A DNA stretch of 64,000 bases, taken from NCBI GenBank assembly GCA_006384855.1, contig VCJN01002436.1, positions 372,001 through 436,000 of the forward strand. The letters run 5' to 3'. This document shows positions 37,761 to 49,319 of this stretch, in pieces. A program made the position numbers and the translations under genes. The DNA comes from Tetraselmis striata (taxonomy: Eukaryota; Chlorophyta; Chlorodendrophyceae; Chlorodendrales; Chlorodendraceae). Under the pieces are notes generated by a model. It worked only from the letters and a program-made list of their open reading frames with translations, ran no database searches and was not told the origin of the DNA. The number at the start of each line of letters is the position of its first letter. Position 1 is the stretch's first letter.

Positions 37761-38325
37761 AAGCAGCCCAGGGAGCGACAGCTTCGGGCTCGTCAATTAC
37801 GTAAGTGCGTCGTTTTACTGACAGAGTTCCACCGGTACGACTACAGTTCGCAAAGTACTCGGCAGCAGCAGCTAGGTTCCCGGCGGCTGGCCGGTAGCTG
37901 CTGGACGGGTTTGCAGTAGCATCGGTACGGGTTTGCGGGGCTAGGTTCAGGTAAGAGGGCCGCCCCGCGCGCCCTTCGCGCTCGTAGCGCCTGTCACGCG
38001 CGTAACGTACCCGCGCGAAACTTGGTCGTTGCGAACCAGTTGTAACACGTAGTGTAACAACCGACGAACGCAGTGATGGAACGGTACGGGAGGCGGTTAG
38101 TTGAGCCGCCATGTGCAGGTGTGCGGATGGGTGAGCCGCACTCGGCTGTAGCTGTAAGAAGCGCCGCACCGAGGAAGGTCTAAAGGAAGTCTGTAAGGTG
38201 GGGGGGTCAGGTCCTAACACGGGGCGCTCATCTCGCATTTGAGCTGCAAGGGTGCGTCTTGCGGCGGTCACCGAAAGGTGGCCTCGCAAAGCTCCAGCAG
38301 CTCCGACGAAAGGCGCCCCACACCG

Positions 38326-39180
38326 TCACTCGTGCTCACCTTCGCGGCCACGCCCGCGTCCACCGCCACGTCCTCGCCCACGCCCGCGACCTGCAGCTGC
38401 AGCCGCCACTCGAGCAGTAGCGGTCGCTTTCGCGCTGCTGGCAACCGTCGCTTCGAAGACACGGCGCTCGTAGTCCCGCATGAGGTCCCCAAAGATCGCG
38501 GAACCCAGATGCTCCGAAGCAGGCTGAAAATGCTGGGCTCGCAGCACATCCAGAACACCTTGGTCACCGTGCACACGCTTTATCTCATTTAGCCTCCGCA
38601 GGAAGGCCAAACGAAACCGAAACGCCTTGTCGATGGCCTCGGCGTGGTTCCGAGCTCTCGCGAGGTAGGGGGTGAAGTCCTGGTTGGTGGCAGGGACGTA
38701 GGGCAGCAACTCGTCGAGAGCCACGAAAAGCGCGGCCATGTGGGCCCCGAAACACGACATCCACAAATACTCCTCCTGGACCGGCAGACGCCGGTCATCC
38801 TGCTTGAGGTACTCGTTCGTTAGGTCGGTGCTCAGGGGAAAGAGTCCAGGCACTCGGCTGACCGGTCGAACGGCCTCATAACCAGACTCTGCTCTCTGCA
38901 GTAGTTCTGGCACCGCGAGGTAGTCATCCTCGGCACTCACGGATTTTGCTCCGACACGGCCGCTCTGGGCTAGCTCTAGCAAGTCGGGGCGCTCTGCGGC
39001 TCCCCCGCTGCCTATCGGCTGTCCCGCGATGCGCTGCCCGAAGCCGGAGCCATGTGCCCCTTCTCCATCAACAACACTCTCACGAGCCGTCAATTGAGCT
39101 ACAGCCGTAGCCAGTGCCCGCACATCTGCTTGCAACGACTTTAGCGTCGGCTCTGCGACGGGTTCTTCTCCATCTGACAT
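38326..39180 (-). CDS. Gag-like / accessory protein of the tyrosine-recombinase element
   Basis: 284 codons from ATG at 39180. It begins with an acidic stretch and a leucine-rich coiled-coil-like helix (LKSLQADVRALATAVAQL), continues as an alpha-helical middle (LARARNHAEAIDKAFRFRLA), and ends in an Ala run and a Gly-Arg repeat tail, which suggests nucleic-acid binding. I recognise no catalytic motif. In DIRS-type elements the first gene has this position and character; assignment is by position and composition only. Confidence 0.5.
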   Translation of the reverse strand: MSDGEEPVAEPTLKSLQADVRALATAVAQLTARESVVDGEGAHGSGFGQRIAGQPIGSGGAAERPDLLELAQSGRVGAKSVSAEDDYLAVPELLQRAESGYEAVRPVSRVPGLFPLSTDLTNEYLKQDDRRLPVQEEYLWMSCFGAHMAALFVALDELLPYVPATNQDFTPYLARARNHAEAIDKAFRFRLAFLRRLNEIKRVHGDQGVLDVLRAQHFQPASEHLGSAIFGDLMRDYERRVFEATVASSAKATATARVAAAAAGRGRGRGRGGGRGRGREGEHE

Positions 39181-39599
39181 GGTAACGCACGGACGTACGG
39201 ACGAGAATATCACACTCGGATGGCGAGCCGGGTGTGGTCTTGAACAACCTGGGGTGACCTTGCTCGCAACTGGTTACGATACAGTTTTTTACATCGCTGC
39301 GTGGAACGCAGCGAAAACTGGAAGATGGCAGGCTCAGCTGTTCTAGCTGCTTTTATATCTACTCGTGCTGCACCCCAAAAGGGCGCAACAACAGATGCCT
39401 AGTTCCCGTACCACTGAGCAGCACTTGTAGCTGAAAAGCGGTTAGGTCAAGGGAGGAAACCCCATAAACTAGTTTAAAACAGATTTGATCCATGGTTATT
39501 ATAATGTTTTTTTCAGAAACGGAAACATTATTATGACGAGGGCGTTGCTTTGCCGCGCGCAGTCGCGCGCAAAGGCTTTTGAATTGTACCTCGGTACGC

Positions 39600-41700
39600 C
39601 GCTGTTGCCCCGCTCGCCTACTGCTAGGGTCCAGCGCTATGACCTAACCCAGTCCCGCCTGGCTGTGCGCCGTCACAGCATGTTTTCCGAGCCGTGCCCG
39701 CTCGCAATGGAGCGGCAGGCACTGAGACAACACTGGTACGTAGCCTCAGTGTGCACCCGTTACGTAGCCTCAGTGTGAACCCGGTGAAGGTCGGTGGGCA
39801 CATGGGTGTTCGTTAATACAGGAAATGAAAAAGCCGGGTAACCGCTGCCTCTATGTACTCATACATCTCATCTTCATGCCAGCGGTCGTCTAGCACTGTC
39901 ACTTCAACTTAAGGCACAATACTTAGCACAGTTGGTCAGAGCAACACATCAAATCCCATAACTAGTCCCACAGTACTTGCACCACAGTGCACAAAACACA
40001 TCGCAGAAACAAGGTACCAAAGTACGCAAAATACAAATGAGGCTCCAAAGGGAGGGCCGGTGGGAAATCAGAGCGCCGGTAAGCACGGCGAGAGAATGAG
40101 CAATCATACTGACAGCCGCCGCATTTTATGCTGCGGGCTACGGCACGGAAAACCGGCATTTTCAAATGCCGGTCTCCCGCTGTACTTCGCAAGCTGCGTA
40201 CAGCTACATCCACTGCAATTGAAAACGCTCAGTTTTCCGAGCCGTGCCCGCTCGCAATTGAGCGGCAGGCACTGAGACAACACTGGTACGTAGCCTCAGT
40301 GTGCAACCGAGTGTAAGCAAGATCGGTGGAGCCAGTGTAGAGTTGTCAGTCAAACTCAGGATTCATCCTCATGAGCCTGATGTGGAACCGACCAAGTAAA
40401 AATATTCTCTGGGCGACCGTCCACTTCAGGAACTGTGCACTCGTCCGGTTCAGATTCCGGCATGGGGGCCTCGCAAGGCACGGGTGTAGTCGGTATTTCA
40501 GGAGCGACCGGCTGCTCGTCGTCCACAACATTGGAACCCGATGGGGCGGGCATGATTGCGCGAGATACTACGGAGAGCAGTCTTTCCTCACTACTCTTTA
40601 TATACATGACTTGGCACGAAACACTACTGGAACCCATATATATGATGACCCCAATCCTCTCGGGCAATCCCGGCATTAGCAGCGGCCGAAGCACCGCCAC
40701 TACGGCAAGAGTGTGATCCGTAAGTAGCCAGGAACTCTTTAGCAACAACGCCCATAATGGGGCCCATCCACTGTGACAAGTACCTCGAGTACTGGGCAAA
40801 TGTAATAATTTTGCCATTGGGAGCAGTTTCGCCCAGGGAAGCCCGGACAAATTTGCCAGCAAAGCCCTGAAAAATAGGACGAACAAGAGCTTGCCTACAT
40901 GTAGGCCGAGTCAAATTCATCAACCGCTGCAGCAGCCGGACATGGCAACAAGGGCCGGGAATCTCAGATATAACAACATGTGTCCCTTGCTTGACGGTAC
41001 TGATCCGCTTTTCTTTTTACGAATGTAATCGTCACAAATTTATCGCCCGGGGCGAAACGACATCGGTTTGTCTCCAGCCCGACGCGCAGTCGAACCGGCA
41101 CATTGCGCCAAAACACAGGACGCATATAGTACTGCGCCTACCAAGTGACAGTAAGGATCACTCTCATGCGTACGCGCAGACGCAAACGTGGCAACATCCC
41201 GCCAAAGGAAAGGTTGTTTGCGCTTGGAAACCTTGAGGCCGATAGGGCGCTTAGCCGCCTCTCACCATAGCGGCCCACGGAGAGAGGGTTGGAAGATGAT
41301 TGTAAAGATTAATACGTTGGTGGAACGCAATCGCAGCGCAAGCTGTTTTTATTACCGAGTACGACTCAGCCGCATTAGCAATGAACTATAGAGAGCCGCC
41401 GTCTCATCCGAGGCTGACAGGGGGTTCCTGGGAACTGAGAGGGAGGCGCACCACTTCAGGAAGCGGCGCCCTGCGTAGGCATAGCCGGAGCGAGTGCTCT
41501 CGGCGACAGTATTACGAGCAGAATTATGAATCGGTGAACACCCTGCACCGGGGCGGAAGACGCCCGGTCCGCCGCTAGCTGCTTGTTGCGCTCTGCCTCG
41601 GTCACCGCGATCCCCGGGGTGCACCAGCGGGAGTCGTTGCCCCAAGTGGGGCTCGTGGAGGACACGCACGCGAAATCGATCATGTAATCGCACGCCCCCC
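39600..41700 (-). mobile_element. Second, broken tyrosine-recombinase element
   Basis: Minus-strand pieces of another recombinase: an N-terminal core-binding segment around 41360-41560 (SARNTVAESTRSGYAYAG) and a catalytic segment around 40580-40930 with GSHSCRSGGASAAANAG. It is diverged from the 36.3-39.5 kb element. Two 76-bp direct repeats lie at 39682-39757 and 40232-40307, possibly its end repeats. It is clearly broken in several places and older than its neighbour. Confidence 0.5.
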
Positions 41701-41930
41701 CCCCCCCCCCCCCCCCCCGCCCAACCCCGCCATCGTCAAATATGACGGCCGCGAGCGGTCCGCTAGGCGCAGCCCACTCATCTCAAGGGTCAAGTCGCCG
41801 ACTCCCGAGCGGTCCCGGTCGTGCACCGCCCCTGCTTCAATCGCCACGGAAGCCCACAGATTTTTCAAAGCGGTATGCATGCGGTGCTTGTAGTTCGCAA
41901 CGGGGCAGATGGGCAGATGATCCACGCCTC
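41700..41930 (-). pseudogene. LINE endonuclease-like fragment
   Basis: A minus-strand frame (41680-41925) reads HTALKNLWASVAIEAGA, then GVGDLTLEMSGL, resembling the stretch before the PD-x-D core of the C-terminal endonuclease in non-LTR elements. It is cut off by a 24-base C run at 41695-41718. Short, so the assignment is tentative. Confidence 0.3.
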
Positions 41931-42058
41931 AAATTGAAATTGAAAATGATTACAACTGCTAGTCTGCTGCTTCCACAAGCCCAGACTGAGTTGTTCTGAA
42001 GACATGCTGCTATCTCTGCCCATAATAGGGAACACTAGGTGTAATTACAGCTCAAGCT
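41930..42058 (+). repeat. Dispersed repeat, copy 2
   Basis: Matches 19409-19540 in the same orientation; see that entry. It ends at ATTACAGCTCAAGCT, as does copy 1, so the two may share a defined right end. Confidence 0.6.
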
Positions 42059-42289
42059 AACGGCCTTCCTCCTGTGTGCCCAAGCCCCTCCTCCTTCCTG
42101 CGGGCTGAAGCTAGGACAGCAACGCCCCCCAGTTGTCCCTACCTAAGTCGGGCCCATCCCATCCATAGCTCAGCAGGCACGCTTAGTCAGCCGAAGCGTC
42201 CCGCCTGCAGCTACCAAGGTGTGATGGGGGAAGGGGGCTGACCGGAATAGCTATGTGGTGCTCAGTACTTATCCACCGCTGAGCCGGCT

Positions 42290-45010
42290 AGTATGATTGG
42301 TGGGGACTGCGATGCCCTCCGACATGGAATTGGGTAGGTGTTGTCTGTGGTGGCTGTGGGAATCGGCGGTGTGTGTTCTGTGTGTGTGGTTGAGTCTCCG
42401 GGTGTGGGTAGTGTATGAGCTGCACCGGAAACATGGTTGGTGGTGGGCGGTGGTCTTGAGGCAGCTGGCTTGGTTGTTGCTGCAGGCGGTCGCTCAACAA
42501 CTTACTTGTGCGAGCTGTTGGATGGGTGGGCTGCATCGTCGACTGTTATCCATTCGCCGTCTGAGCTGCGGGTGCCAGAGAGGCGTGGCTTGCTCCTGCT
42601 GCGGTTGCGGGTGGCGCCGTCCGAGCGGCTGCGGCCCCTGGGCTGCTTTTTCCTGATCTTAGCTGTTGTGGCTGTCCTTGCTGTAATATAAGGACAGTTT
42701 CAATATAAGGACAGTTTTAAAATGTCATCGGTTTTAACGGCCGGCTTATTGGGCGGACACTGCTCAATTATTGGGCTGGTTGGGATGACGTTCCAGCTGG
42801 ATGGAGATGCCCTGTGGTTTGCTCAGCTGGTGGGACTCCGCTGTACGGCTGGCCAGGTTGGCGGCTATTGCGGGTTTGCTGGCAGGAGACGACTGGGCGA
42901 GCAACTCTGTGGCTGTTGAGGTGAGGTGGTGTGGTTCTGTCAGTCTCTTTGTGGTGCCATTGGGTGTGCCCTCCCGGAATGTGCGGTTCACTGTTGAGCG
43001 CTTGGGGGAATCGAGGGATATGTCTGCCGGACCCGGTGTCTCTGTTACCTCGCCCTGGGTGGTGTCCACCTCCATGGCGCTGTCGTTCTCCTCGCAGTTG
43101 AGCTCCAGTTCCTCGTCGTCGTCCGCCTGTGCTACAGGCATGGCAGTTGCCGCTGTGGCTGAAGGTGCAGGGGCTGGGTGGGCTGCTCCGGGGGCGCGCT
43201 CTGTTGCTGCTCCGCGCTGGTCGATGGCTGCCACTGCGTCTGCAACCGCTCAACGCCTCGGTGGTACGTGTTCGAACCCGTGGGGGGGGGGGGGGGGGAG
43301 CGTCGCGGACCTGAGGTGCGGTCTGGGTTGCTGGGGTCGCTGGAAGTGGCAGTTGGATTGGGTCTGCTGGTGGTGGGGCTGGCGATGTGTCAGCATGGTG
43401 CCTCTCGGTTGGTGTCGGGGCTGGCGTGGCCATGATCTTCCCGCACGCTGTCGACACTGTCTTGCGCCACTAGTCTGTTCTGTCGGTGCTGCGGGTGCCA
43501 CCGATGATGCTGTGGTGGTGGGCGGACAGCTGCAGGGTGAAGGTGTAGATTGGGCGTCCGGTGGCTCGTAGGGCGAGGGACGATGGGGCGGTCTTCCTGG
43601 CCATCTTTCGCAGGCTTATCGTTGCGCGTCGGTTGTGGCCAGTGTTGCTTCCCAGTTCTCCCGCCTCCCCGATCATCTGTCTGAAGGGGTGGATGAGCAG
43701 CTCCGAGGGGTCGAACTCGGACTCTGTGAGGTAGAATGATGACGATGGTGCGAAGGCGTATCGCCCGCAGTAGCGCGACATGGGAGGTAAAGGCCACTGC
43801 CACGCGCAGGGTGTCCGCGAACTCCTCGTCTTCTTTGCCGAGGGAGATGGCGCAGAGGTTGTCGCCTCCCACGCGCAGCACTGTCGGTTCGGTGTGGTGA
43901 AGGTACATCTCGACGCCGGCAGCTGTCATGGTATCCGTTAGCCACTGCGCGTGTTGCAGCCCCGAAGGTGTGATGGTGCGCTGGCTGATGGTAGCTGCGA
44001 TGGCCTCCGCCCGCAGCTCCACCGTCGGCAGCTCCAGGTCGGCCAAGGGACCGGTGCAGATCGCTATGGCCGTCAGTGCGCATCGGAAGAACTGTTTGGA
44101 CAGCGCCGGGGGCAGTACTCTTGGGAGTGGGGTGGTTGGCTGGTCCTTTCGGTCCTCGCTGTGTTCTACTGTGACTTGGATCACTACTCGCCCCTGCGAC
44201 TGGTCGCCAAACGGCAGCGCCATTACTGCGTCTCGGCACAGTCACGTCTTGGAGTAGGTGCGCCGCTTCAGGATCGAGGAGTTCGAGGCGCACCGAGTCG
44301 GCTGAGCGACGGGCTTTCCATACCTCGCGGACCTCCAAAAGGGCCAGTAGTATGCGGGTCGGGGGGCAGATGATGGCGTCGTCCGCATCTGCGTTGGCTT
44401 CGTACTCGGCCCAGGCTCCCACTCCAGCGAGTGCCATGACGTCTGCTGGTGTCGCCGCCGGTTGGTCTGTCGCCGCTTCGTTCGGCTGGGGTTGGTCGTA
44501 CGTTGGGAGGAGGCCCTCCGCCAGGCGCAGCCACATGTCGGCCTCCGTGATGCCTCGAAACGCGGGGGAGCGAAGCCACACCTGGTGTACCGGGCGCTCG
44601 ATGTCGTCGAGGTGTGGAGCTCCGAGCCGGCGGGTGGAGCAGCGGCGGCCCTGGCGGTCGAGGATCGTTGTGCCCTCTCCTGTCCATTGGGTATGTAGAA
44701 CGCTCACGGTTGTTTCTCTGCGGGCCAATCGTAGGATGACGGACCCGGTGGTGGTGGGGAGCCTAATGCCGCTCGGTGCAGCGGGGTCGGCGGCGGCGGG
44801 CTTAGGGGGGCGGGGAGTCACCACTCTGACGTCCGATGGGTGTATTTGAACTCCGATTTTGGGGCTGAGGGTGCGGATCAGGTTCGTCACAGTCCGGCCG
44901 CGCGACTCCTCGTCCATAGCTTGGTGCTGGGCCACCAGCACAGCGCAGTTCCGGACCCGAAAATCGGACAGTTTAACGTACGCGTACCAGTGCGTGCCCT
45001 CCAGTACCTC
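42290..45010 (-). pseudogene. Unrecognised long coding region, probably transposon-derived
   Basis: The minus strand carries a long coding-like run: from about 45010 (GTHWYAYVKLSDFRVRNC) through ESRGRTVTNLIRTLSPKIGVQ to about 44220, then in a second frame to about 43770 (LPTVELRAEAIAATISQRTI), then a third to about 43470, and a Ser/Arg-rich tail near 42600-42700 (RGRSRSDGATRNRSRSK). The frame changes have no clear splice sites, so it is either broken or has introns I missed. The order, an RNA-binding-like N-terminal part followed by a basic tail without catalytic motifs, is like ORF1 of a LINE, but I found no reverse transcriptase next to it. A 17-base G run lies at 43282-43298. Confidence 0.35.
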
Positions 45011-45258
45011 AAGTCGGACTGGCAGTCACCAAAGTGCCCGACCAATGTCTAGAGACCTTGTAGATACCCCTGCCAAGCCCTTTGGGGGTACGGGTGGTGT
45101 CGGGAGTAGGCGGTTGGTGCGCGAGTGGGGGCGACTTGGCGGCCGTACAGTCGGGATGCAACATTTGCCGCTTCACGGCATGGCACATCACCTTGCATAA
45201 CATCTATGTTTACAACAGCCACGTCTTTTGCCCCCCCTCGTCCCCCGTCCGGGTACCA

Positions 45259-45725
45259 TGGGCTATAAGTCAAAGAAACGGCATTTGGAGAAAGCCACGA
45301 CGCCTACTCGGGGCGATGCCGATGGTGATGGCGGAGGCGGGGCGGGTGCCAGCGGCAGCGGCATGCCGGCCGGGCCGTATTCGCATGCATCAGCAGGTGT
45401 GTCGACCCAGGGCAGCGAGGCCGAGTCAGCTGGCAGTGAGGGTAGCAACAACGACGAGAAGGGCGGGGGCCAGAAGCCGCGGAGGGAGCGGCCGGCAGGC
45501 TTGTCCTACAAGCTGCGGGAGGAGACGACCCGAGCGACGGTGCGCAAGCTCATCGGCCGCAAGACCGAGCAACTGGAGGCGTGGCTCACCCACGCAGTCG
45601 TGGACGACGACAGCTGGCAGTCTGAGTATGCGGAGGGCGGGCAAGGCGCGCAGTTTGGAGCCCCTTCCGGCGGTGACGGTGGAGCGGAGCAGCAACAGCC
45701 GCAAGGCGATGTCGACGAGCATTGA
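45259..45725 (+). CDS. Unrecognised low-complexity protein
   Basis: 155 codons from ATG in CACCATGG-like context (TACCATGGG). Basic start (MGYKSKKRHLEK), then Gly/Ser/Ala-rich, then a charged helical stretch (KLREETTRATVRKLIGRKTEQLEAW) and a Gln-rich end. It may be the first exon(s) of the coding stretch at 45886-46322. No family recognised. Confidence 0.4.
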
Positions 45726-45885
45726 GCTGGCGGGGAGGAGGCGGGCGTCGTGGAGGAGGCGGACCTAGCGGGCAAGCCAGCGAGTGTGCGAGCAGCGCAC
45801 ACCCCCCGCTTTATCCTAGGCGTCCTCCTAGCCGACTAACCCGAGTTGCTGGCCTCCATACTGGAGCCTTAGCATTGTAAGCATC

Positions 45886-46322
45886 ACTTGAAAGCAACAA
45901 AGAGGCGTACCCTGCTGGCCACTATAAAGTTGTGGGAGCACGCTGTGCAGGTCTGCACTGACCTGAAGCTATCTCAGGATGCCTTTCTGCGCCTCATCAA
46001 CCTCAGCAGCTCCAAGTGGGATGCGGACATGGAGAAGATGGCGCAAATGGTGCTGTCATATGGCAACTTGATGATCAAGTGGCCATTAGTGGAGGACATG
46101 GTGAAAGGGCGAAGGGAGGAGCTAGCAACTGGGGGGCTCAACACTACGGAGCACATTATATCAAGCACACTGGAACTCAAGCTGGTGCTTCAACAACGTG
46201 CCATGCTACTGCTGAAGGAGGGGCTCATCAAGCCTGGGGATTCTTTCAGCATCCAGCTAGTTGCTAATGCCACGGGAATCTTCAATGCCACAAGAACTAA
46301 TGGCACAATTGCGGTGGTGAAG
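45886..46322 (+). CDS. Unrecognised exon-like coding stretch
   Basis: About 145 codons of smooth helical protein: TIKLWEHAVQVCTDLKLSQ, then KMAQMVLSYGNLMIKWPL, then TLELKLVLQQRAMLLLKEG, ending NGTIAVVK at a good donor (GTATGC at 46323). A possible further exon, MVDGANHLVQGGMGGDHGK, lies near 46560-46690. I cannot name the family; base composition is lower in GC than the housekeeping exons nearby, so a mobile-element origin is possible. Confidence 0.4.
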
Positions 46323-46699
46323 GTATGCTGCAATAATTTTTATGTCATTCATAGTCATTGCGTTTACACAGCATGTCACTAAAAGGGATGGTGGTGTTAT
46401 GGCTGCGCAAATTCTCTATGACGACACGTCGTTGGCTTGTATGAGAGGGAAAGAGGGCTTCTTCGTCAACTCACTGCAAAACAACCTGCGTTGCGCTTAA
46501 TTCGTGCGAGACGACTGCCACGGCGACATCAAGCGGAGCTGCCCTAGCATCTCTGGGTGATGCACGAGTTGCAACGCAGTGGTCTCATGGTGGACGGCGC
46601 AAACCATCTTGTGCAAGGCGGCATGGGAGGGGACCATGGGAAGCTACTATGCAGCATGCTGGGCCTCTATGGTTGCTCCTCCTAATCTACTGTAGAGGG

Positions 46700-47008
46700 G
46701 AAGAAGGGCGTGATGCACCACACCAAGGCAGGGCGGGATGCTGCTCGAGGACTCCCAATGAGAGTTACCTAGGAAAGGGCAGGTGTCTGAGTAGGTGCTG
46801 TCTAAAATGCACATGCTGCTTTAGATTCGCGGCAAGCCATCCCGCAGGGTACGGCCAATGCATGCAGGTAAACTTGTGCTTGGCACTAGGCATGTGGATC
46901 AGGGAGGGCAAGAGAAGCATGAGCAGAAACATGCCGGCCTGAAGCGCAAGTTTCCATAGCACACCTTAAAAACATCCCGTGTGGCAAAGAAATAGGTTGG
47001 AAATGTAA
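46700..47008. other. Spacer, no gene seen
   Basis: Mixed-composition DNA between the plus-strand coding stretch and the end of the minus-strand gene at 47009. No motif or repeat stood out. Confidence 0.4.
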
Positions 47009-48155
47009 TTACACGCATGCTGGCATTCTCCCGCAATGCCGCCTATGCATGCTCGTGACTATCAGCGACGCCGCCTTTTCCCCGGCTTCGTGAACTGCCC
47101 CAGAAGCTTTTCTACCCATCCATGCATCATAACCATACACCCCCCCAGCTGGTGGCGGCACCTCAGACAGGTCCATGGCATATTTCTTGCCAGCTGCCTT
47201 ATCCCGCCCATTGAACATTGGATCGCGGCTGGGAGAATAGATTCCGTTGGCAAACAGCCTCACACGCCCACCTGGCGCAACGAGCATCCGAATACGCTCA
47301 TTGCGCTTGCCGAGGTAGTCCTCCTCCAGCACCGACTGCTGGAACTTGTATTGCACATACTCGCGCTGGTCACACGCCCATGGGGGGATGCGGGGATACT
47401 TGGTCACCTTCGCCTGCTGGATGGGGTCCTCATCGTCTGGCACAGCAACGGGCGAGGTATCCACGGGGTGGGCGCTCGACATCTTGGGCCGGCACGAGCT
47501 GGGAGGGTCGGATGTCACTGACGCCTTGGCTGTGCTAAAGGTGGCGACCAACTCGGTCGTGACAGCTCCGTTGGGCTGCCGCTCCACCGTCTCCACGAGC
47601 GTGGCGGGGGGGGGGGGGGGGGGGGCGGCGAGCTTTAGTGAGTTCTTCCGCCGCCTGATGTTGCCATAGCCGACGTCCTTCCCGCCCTGCCGCACGTTGT
47701 GCAGCCCAAACATGAGCTCCATCGCGCGCATTGTGAGGAAGACGTAGCCACGCACGAGGCGGCCGACTCCAGGCTTCTCGCTGTCGCCGCGCTCGCAGTA
47801 CTTGACCGAGGAATACTCCCGGTCCCACGCCTCCAGGCTCGGCTCCCGACACTTGTTGACGATGTCGTTGACCCAACTGGCAAGCAGCGCCGAGGGGAAC
47901 GAAGCCGCAAAGCTTGAAGGACTTGGCGGCATTCGAGAGCCGCAAGTCCCGGCCGAGCTCATTCCACGCGGCCGATTGGAACTGCGCCTCCCACGTTGCC
48001 CGCTCCACGACCGCCACCGGGGCCGGGAGAGGGCCGAAGCAGGCTGTGCATGCGGTGTTCTTGTAGCGCTGCGGCTCCGAGGCGTAGGCCTCCTCGAAGC
48101 ACTCCACCAGGCACTCGCCCTCTAGGACGCGGCTCCGCCGATTTACGGCCGCCAT
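47009..48155 (-). CDS. Unrecognised protein with an internal homopolymer-coded proline run
   Basis: ATG at 48155. It reads MAAVNRRSRVLEGECLVECF ... WNELGRDLRLSNAAKSFKL and must then change frame near 47903 (one extra T in AAGCTTTGCGG) to continue AASFPSALLASWVNDIVNKC ... GRLVRGYVFLTMRAMELMF. A 20-base C run (sense strand, 47606-47625) is translated as consecutive prolines. The rest reads smoothly (YVQYKFQQSVLEEDYLGKRNERIRML) to the stop at 47009. No family recognised; soluble-looking, no signal peptide. The frame change could be a real break, a sequencing error or a missed small intron. Confidence 0.45.
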
Positions 48156-49319
48156 TAGCCCTCCCTACGTGACGGGCGGCACATGTGCAGCAGAGGGGCA
48201 GTGAGGAGAACGCTTGTAACTTCTTTGACAGGGAAAAACTCGACAAACCCCCGTGCGCGTTCATGCGGCTGGTCCTAAGGAACACGATGGGCGAAAAACG
48301 GCCACGCGAACGGGGATGGCGATGGAGGCGTGTTCATCCCCGTGGCAGCGAGTGGGTGAGTGAGTGGGTGGTTGCGAGCCACACCCAAGCAACCCAAACC
48401 CACCTGGAGGTGCCGGTCTCGCAGGCAGATGGGGCGCCCTCGGCGCCTATGCTCCCACCTACAGGTCGGTAAACGCTATGGGTGCTCTACCCTGGAAGGG
48501 CGCTGGTCGAGAGCGGGTAGCTGGTGCGCACGGTGGGCCGGACCAGGATGGCCCTGCAATGGGTGAGGCGGTTGGGCGGGGCGTCTCGCTGACGCGGCTT
48601 TTTACACTCGTGTCCCGCGCGCGCGCGCGATATTAAAATGTCCGCGCGTATTATAGCAGAAATGTGCTGTGAGATTGCCGAACAGTAGGGCCACATGGGG
48701 GGCATAGTCCGTGCCGGCTGTGAGGCCGGTGAGAAGTAGGTGGGATGGGCGTTGCAGCACGCGTATGTGGCGGCGCGTGGCTGGTGGGAGTTGGGTGTCT
48801 GCGACTTTTTTTGCAGTTACGACCGTGCGGATCGCCGGCTGTTGCACTCTGCCGCCTCGTAGCGCGGCCAGAAAGGTGCCGGCCCTTGCGTCATGTTGCT
48901 CCTCAGATCTGTCTGTGTCCATGCTGGCTGTGGTGGTGTATGTCCGCCCGGAGGGCCTGCTCTTTATGCCACTGTGGGCGCAGGCTTCCACGACTCACGA
49001 AATCCGTGGCATTCCGGTTCGAGCCATCCGTAGAGCGAAGCCATAAGGGGTCAATACCACACGTGGGGCCAGGGCATGTGACAAGCGCGGAACCCCCGCG
49101 CGGGCGAAGGCCGAGCACCTGCGCAGCGTCGGCCGAGTAAGCAACATGGGGAATCTTACTTGCGGGCTGACTTGTGATCCGACTGGAAAAGCGATGGGGA
49201 GCCCGGCCCGCACGCGTTGTACAAGCGCATGGTATCAAGTCGCGAGGCCGCGGCACCCAGACGATGGAAGCCAAGAGCGAGGGCCACGAAGTCACGCAAG
49301 CGAATCGCACGGCTAAGGG
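48156..49319. other. Spacer, no gene seen
   Basis: GC-rich, with overlapping frames on both strands and none with recognisable content. A run of (GC)n, CGCGCGCGCGCG, lies near 48620. Possibly promoter region for the 47009-48155 gene. Confidence 0.4.

Larger units (their letters stand above)
36309..39480 (-). mobile_element. Tyrosine-recombinase element with 186-bp direct repeats
   Basis: Two near-identical 186-bp direct repeats, 36399-36584 and 39295-39480, each opening with the hairpin CGCTGCGTGGAACGCAGCG. The short sequence GATTTGATCC stands at both outer edges (36299-36308 and 39482-39491). Between the repeats are two minus-strand genes, a gag-like protein and a tyrosine recombinase. No reverse transcriptase or RNase H was seen in the 3.2 kb. 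This fits either a Crypton-like element or a shortened member of the DIRS/PAT group. The recombinase looks whole; the repeats are nearly identical, so the insertion is probably young. Confidence 0.7.

Noticed and set aside
42801-43571. 256-codon plus-strand ORF
   Set aside because: Opposite the minus-strand coding-like region and composed of Gly/Trp/Ala low-complexity sequence.
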